Assembly (NCBI GenBank): GCA_002455915.1
Contig: DKLU01000109.1
Location: forward strand, 1 to 7,404
Origin: Chryseobacterium sp. UBA6632
GTDB taxonomy: Bacteria; Bacteroidota; Bacteroidia; Flavobacteriales; Weeksellaceae
Reading direction: 5' to 3'
Length of the DNA: 7,404 bases
Part shown: positions 5,102 to 7,404 of the stretch, piece by piece
How the letters are laid out: every line of letters starts with the position of its first letter
Numbering within the stretch: the first letter of the stretch is position 1
Made by a program: the position numbers and the translations under genes
The notes under the pieces: generated by a model
Database searches by the model: none
What the model saw: the letters and a program-made list of their open reading frames with translations, nothing else
Told to the model about the DNA's origin: nothing

Positions 5102-5782
5102 ATGTCAATTTTTTCAGATAATATAAGGTTGTTGAGAGCTAAACATGGGAAAACTCAACGCGAAACAGCCGATCATTTAGAAATTTCCCGTTCACGATAT
5201 ATTTCCTACGAAAATGCCAGATCCAAACCTCCTGTGGATGTGATGATCAGAATGTCTAAGCATTTTCATGTAAGTATCGACCTTTTATTGTCTGTAGACC
5301 TTACAAAACATCCTTTGGAAGATATGTTGAAGCTGCCAGACAACCGGATTGTATTGCCTGTGGTAGTAGATCATGAAGGAAATGAAACGATTGAAATTGT
5401 TCCGCAGAAAGCCTCTATGGGATATTTAACCGGTTACAGCGATCCTGAATATATCGAAAGTCTGCAGAGAATTTCTCTACCTTTTCTTAAAAATGGTAAG
5501 TTTAGAGCTTTTCCTGCCAATGGAGATTCTATGCCGCCTTTTAAAGACGGATCTTTTATCGTTGGAAAATATGTTGAAAGTCTAAATGAACTGAAGGAAA
5601 ATAAAACCTATGTTTTTGTAACTTCTAACGATGGAATTACTTATAAAAGGTTTAAAACAAGAAAAATTCATGCTATTACAGTAGCTGCAGATAATTCATT
5701 TTATGATCCTTATGATATTCCATTGGAAGAAATTCTTGAAGTTTGGCAATATGCTTCAGGCATTTTTCCTGAAGATTTTTAA
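5102..5782 (+). CDS. XRE-family regulator with S24 (LexA/CI-like) domain
   Basis: A 226-residue repressor-like protein. Residues ~5-65 form an HTH_XRE domain (IRLLRAKHGKTQRETADHLEISRSRYISYENARSKPP). Residues ~97-222 form a peptidase S24/LexA-like domain, with the catalytic Ser143 in NGDSMPPFKDGSFIVG and the general-base Lys182 in GITYKRF. The cleavage region, KASMGYLTGYSDPEYIESL (103-121), is where LexA/CI proteins carry Ala-Gly; here the residue before Gly107 is Met106. The dyad is intact but the scissile bond is altered, so cleavage may be changed or absent. Such proteins in Flavobacteriia often respond to DNA damage, but no dinB/umuC or imuB-like gene is visible beside it. Its own promoter is at 5053-5083 and a terminator follows. 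Alternative roles are a phage-like or general stress repressor. Family call firm, signal unknown. Confidence 0.93.
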   Translation: MSIFSDNIRLLRAKHGKTQRETADHLEISRSRYISYENARSKPPVDVMIRMSKHFHVSIDLLLSVDLTKHPLEDMLKLPDNRIVLPVVVDHEGNETIEIVPQKASMGYLTGYSDPEYIESLQRISLPFLKNGKFRAFPANGDSMPPFKDGSFIVGKYVESLNELKENKTYVFVTSNDGITYKRFKTRKIHAITVAADNSFYDPYDIPLEEILEVWQYASGIFPEDF

Positions 5783-5798
5783 ATATAGAAAACGGGAA

Positions 5799-5848
5799 AG
5801 TTTAGTTTATTAAACTGCTGTCATTAATAATTGAATTAGTACTAAACT
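5799..5848. repeat. Inverted repeat downstream of the XRE gene
   Basis: Perfect 8-bp arms AGTTTAGT (5799-5806) and ACTAAACT (5841-5848), with nested TTATTAA/TTAATAA inside, form an A/T-rich extended imperfect dyad. A smaller alternative hairpin, AGTTTA/TAAACT, exists at about 5799-5816. It lies between the XRE stop and the bidirectional terminator. It could stabilise the 3' end or be a protein site; its function is unassigned. Confidence 0.5.
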
Positions 5849-5856
5849 ACCAAAAT

Positions 5857-5888
5857 AAAATCCTGATGTCTTTTCACCAGGATTTTTT
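5857..5888. terminator. Bidirectional intrinsic terminator between convergent genes
   Basis: A 9-bp stem, AAAATCCTG (5857-5865) with CAGGATTTT (5878-5886), encloses a 12-base loop whose ends can pair further (TG/CA). It is followed by a run of six T on the plus strand and by TTTTATTTTGG on the minus strand. It lies 75 bp after the XRE stop and 42 bp after the end of the convergent Bax-inhibitor-like gene, so it can serve both. Confidence 0.85.
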
Positions 5889-5929
5889 GGGTTTATAAAA
5901 ATGAATGATAAAATTCTTCATTAACAAAA

Positions 5930-6616
5930 TTAGCTTCTTCTGCTCATCAAAATTCTTAAAATATACCAGAAAAGCAACATAATAGAAGCAAAAAGCTGTA
6001 AAGAAGCACCAACATATTGATCTGTTGTGTAAGCATCTTTTAGTTTACTTGTTTGATATAAAATGGTTGCAGAGGCTAAAATTACCATTCCTACAGAGAA
6101 CCAAAGTCCAAGGTTGAATCCGAAAATCATTCCTCCTACAATTAATCCCAGAGCAATAAATCCTCCAATTACAATAATGTTTCTGAGGAAAGAAAAATCT
6201 CTTTTAGAAGTAAAAGCAACTACAGAAATCCCTGCAAACATAGCAATCGTAAGCATCGCAGCCTGGTAAATCACTACTCCACCAGCCTGAAAAACAGCGA
6301 TGTAAATTAGTGGAAGGAAAATAATAGCTTCAATGAAAACATAAGCTCCTAATCCTAAATACTGAGTCGATCTGCTTTGTGATAAAGACCATTTATTTGC
6401 CAGAATAGACGCCAGCCAAAAAGCACCAATGATTAGTAACCACGTGTATTTCTGAGCAAACATCAATCCGATAATTTCTGGTGGTACGATGTTTATCAAA
6501 ACGGTTTCCACAGCAATAAATGCAAGAATTGCCAAAGCAACATGCAAATAGGTTTTCTTGTAAAAATCTGCCTTTTCTATATCTTTGGCGTGCGCGACCA
6601 AAACATTTGTCATCAT
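5930..6616 (-). CDS. Bax inhibitor-1/YccA family membrane protein
   Basis: A 228-residue integral inner-membrane protein with about seven hydrophobic segments, roughly 22-44, 54-74, 86-108, 114-134, 145-163, 165-187 and 203-224. The overall plan is that of the BI-1/YccA (TMBIM) family: a short polar N-terminus, VAFTSKRDFSFLRN before TM5, TILYQTSKLKD after TM6 and a basic C-terminus (RILMSRRS). Members act as calcium-leak channels (BsYetJ) or FtsH modulators (YccA). In BsYetJ two Asp residues form the pH sensor. Here the first site, usually Y-D-T, is YQTS (187-190), and the last helix (LQLFASIMLLFWYILRIL) has no Asp, so the di-aspartyl sensor appears absent. The start may be either of two adjacent ATGs (6611-6616). 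It is the third gene of a minus-strand run, 17 bp after the secreted-protein gene. Function in this organism is unknown. Confidence 0.9.
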   Translation of the reverse strand: MMTNVLVAHAKDIEKADFYKKTYLHVALAILAFIAVETVLINIVPPEIIGLMFAQKYTWLLIIGAFWLASILANKWSLSQSRSTQYLGLGAYVFIEAIIFLPLIYIAVFQAGGVVIYQAAMLTIAMFAGISVVAFTSKRDFSFLRNIIVIGGFIALGLIVGGMIFGFNLGLWFSVGMVILASATILYQTSKLKDAYTTDQYVGASLQLFASIMLLFWYILRILMSRRS

Positions 6617-6633
6617 AGTTTTATTGTTTTTAA

Positions 6634-7095
6634 TTATTTTACTTTATTCGTTTTTGCAGGTTTTATTCCTAATATTTTTCCGTCTTCTTCAAAAACTGCG
6701 GTAACAATTTCACTCGGCGTTTCCGCTTTATCATCAGCATATTTATACTGAATCATCGGATAACTGCTTCCGTCTTTTAAAATCTTATAGCCTGACTTAT
6801 AAATTTCCAGCTTTTTATTAAATTTAATATCTGCCGAAAGTTTTTTGTACACATTATCCGTTACAACCAGTCTTGCTTTTTCCGACAATAAAGCATCGGA
6901 AGTTTTTCGGTCGGAAGCTTTCAAAGCAGTAATAAATTTTGAAAAATTAGCATCAAAAGAAGCAATTTTCTCTTTGCTTAATGCATCAAATTTCATTTCT
7001 TTGGCTTCTCCGCTTTCAATTTTAATGCTTTTCACGGTTTGCGAGAAAGCCAATTCCACAATGAAAACGCTTAAAATTAGAAATAATTTTTTCAT
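6634..7095 (-). CDS. Small secreted protein of unknown function
   Basis: No family is recognised. The likely start is the ATG at 7093-7095, giving 153 residues. It begins with a clean Sec signal peptide MKKLFLILSVFIVELAFSQ (cleavage near FSQ/T), and the frame's earlier ATG at 7137 would add 14 polar residues in front of it, which is implausible. The mature ~134 residues are Lys-rich, with an N-terminal helical stretch (about DALSKEKIASFDANFSKFI..) and a more beta-like C-terminal half (KLEIYKSGYKILKDGSSYP, MIQYKYADDKAETPSEIVTAVFEEDGKILGIKP). This pattern recalls small NTF2-like or DUF3887-type secreted proteins, but I cannot confirm it. It has no lipobox, so it should be periplasmic or released. 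It is followed after 17 bp by the BI-1/YccA gene and preceded by the acyl-CoA reductase gene 46 bp upstream, with no promoter motif between. Confidence 0.8.
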   Translation of the reverse strand: MKKLFLILSVFIVELAFSQTVKSIKIESGEAKEMKFDALSKEKIASFDANFSKFITALKASDRKTSDALLSEKARLVVTDNVYKKLSADIKFNKKLEIYKSGYKILKDGSSYPMIQYKYADDKAETPSEIVTAVFEEDGKILGIKPAKTNKVK

Positions 7096-7100
7096 ATGAT

Positions 7101-7116
7101 TTTGGTGATTTGGTGA
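7101..7116. repeat. Tandem 8-bp repeat before the secreted-protein start
   Basis: TTTGGTGA occurs twice in direct succession (7101-7108, 7109-7116), just upstream of the ATG at 7095 (TCACCAAA twice on the coding strand). It lies in the short leader and could be a binding site, or simply reflect slippage. Confidence 0.55.
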
Positions 7117-7141
7117 AATATTTTGTTGAAGATACAAAGAA

Positions 7142-7404
7142 TTAAATTATTTCTAAAAATTTCATGGTGTCAACATTATCAGCGTAAGTGTCCAATCCCG
7201 GATTTTGTGCTTCACCCAATTCAATAGACTCTAATCCTAATTCATTTTTAGCCACGACACATTGAATATTTTCTTCATTTTCGGCAAGAAAGTTTTTCAC
7301 TTCATCCAAAGAAGAATATCTGCTGAAATTAATTACCGAAAGCGGACTGAACAATTTATCATCTTCCTTCAGCATCACAAAATTATTATCCCAGAATTTT
7401 TCCT
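7142..7404 (-). CDS. C-terminus of probable acyl-CoA reductase (LuxC-like), partial
   Basis: The reading frame is open to the window edge, so the 5' part lies beyond 7404; 87 residues are visible (EKFWDNNFVMLKEDDKLFSPLS.. to ..DNVDTMKFLEII). A GTG/ATG pair near 7373-7378 could be taken as a start, but the upstream codons EKFWDNNF read naturally into the protein, so it is a fragment and not a 78-residue gene. The segment ENEENIQCVVAKNE followed by LGEAQNPGLDTYADNVDTMKFL resembles the end of flavobacterial acyl-CoA reductases of the LuxC family (reduction of acyl-CoA to aldehyde), as I recall them. The catalytic Cys region is off the window, so the name is provisional. It heads the visible part of the minus-strand run that continues with the secreted protein and the BI-1/YccA protein. 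Confidence 0.55.
   Translation of the reverse strand, partial: EKFWDNNFVMLKEDDKLFSPLSVINFSRYSSLDEVKNFLAENEENIQCVVAKNELGLESIELGEAQNPGLDTYADNVDTMKFLEII

Noticed and set aside
6063..6269. Plus-strand open frame within the BI-1/YccA gene.
   Set aside because: Antisense shadow of transmembrane codons; Pro/Ile-rich translation with no domain.
6542..7099. Plus-strand frames of 69 and 84 codons over the secreted-protein gene.
   Set aside because: They overlap genes with a clear signal peptide and operon spacing on the other strand, and have no recognisable features.
7142..7378. A complete 78-codon gene starting at GTG/ATG near 7378.
   Set aside because: The frame stays open to the edge and the extra codons EKFWDNNF fit the same protein, so this is the end of a longer gene.

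Overview
The window looks like chromosome from a member of the Bacteroidota, class Flavobacteriia, most likely Chryseobacterium or a close relative. The evidence is low G+C, A-rich leaders without Shine-Dalgarno motifs, several copies of the Bacteroidota -7 promoter element TAnnTTTG, signal peptides ending in ..AQ/E or ..FSQ, and protein families whose versions here resemble flavobacterial ones. The genus is an inference from style; there is no rRNA or other marker.

Layout. Left block, all minus strand (66-2965): a lipoprotein cupin and a maltose/galactoside-type O-acetyltransferase form a two-gene unit (1170 to 66). They are preceded by an AraC-family regulator (1273-2097) that ends at an intrinsic terminator, and then by a second, unrelated AraC-family regulator (2183-2965). 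Middle block, plus strand (3049-5020): divergent from the second AraC gene is a two-gene unit. It encodes an apparently exported fusion of a WrbA-like flavodoxin with a RidA/YjgF domain, followed by a DapB-like reductase in which the usual His-His pair is replaced. An XRE-S24 (LexA/CI-like) regulator follows (5102-5782) with its own well-formed promoter and a bidirectional terminator. Right block, minus strand (7404-5930): the C-terminal end of a probable acyl-CoA reductase (LuxC-like), a small secreted protein of unknown function, and a Bax inhibitor-1/YccA family membrane protein lie close together as a likely operon, convergent with the XRE gene.

How the genes may work together. The most coherent unit is AraC(2965)/flavodoxin-RidA/DapB-like. 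Its divergent promoters overlap, so the AraC protein is the natural candidate regulator. The chemistry (a quinone- or FMN-type flavodoxin, an imine/enamine deaminase fold and a nicotinamide-dependent imine-type reductase) suggests handling of reactive imines or quinones, but this is inference.

The most unexpected sequence signal is at the 3' ends of the two AraC genes. Each annotated stop is followed by a short readable tail containing the same 15-base sequence, which reads SFTE in both. In one gene the tail is separated by an in-frame stop. In the other it lies in the -1 frame, and that frame restores the canonical AraC SEY(K/R) motif. This suggests that both regulators have recently altered C-termini. 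No tRNA, rRNA, CRISPR, insertion sequence or prophage gene was seen, and no gene-free stretch exceeds 300 bases.
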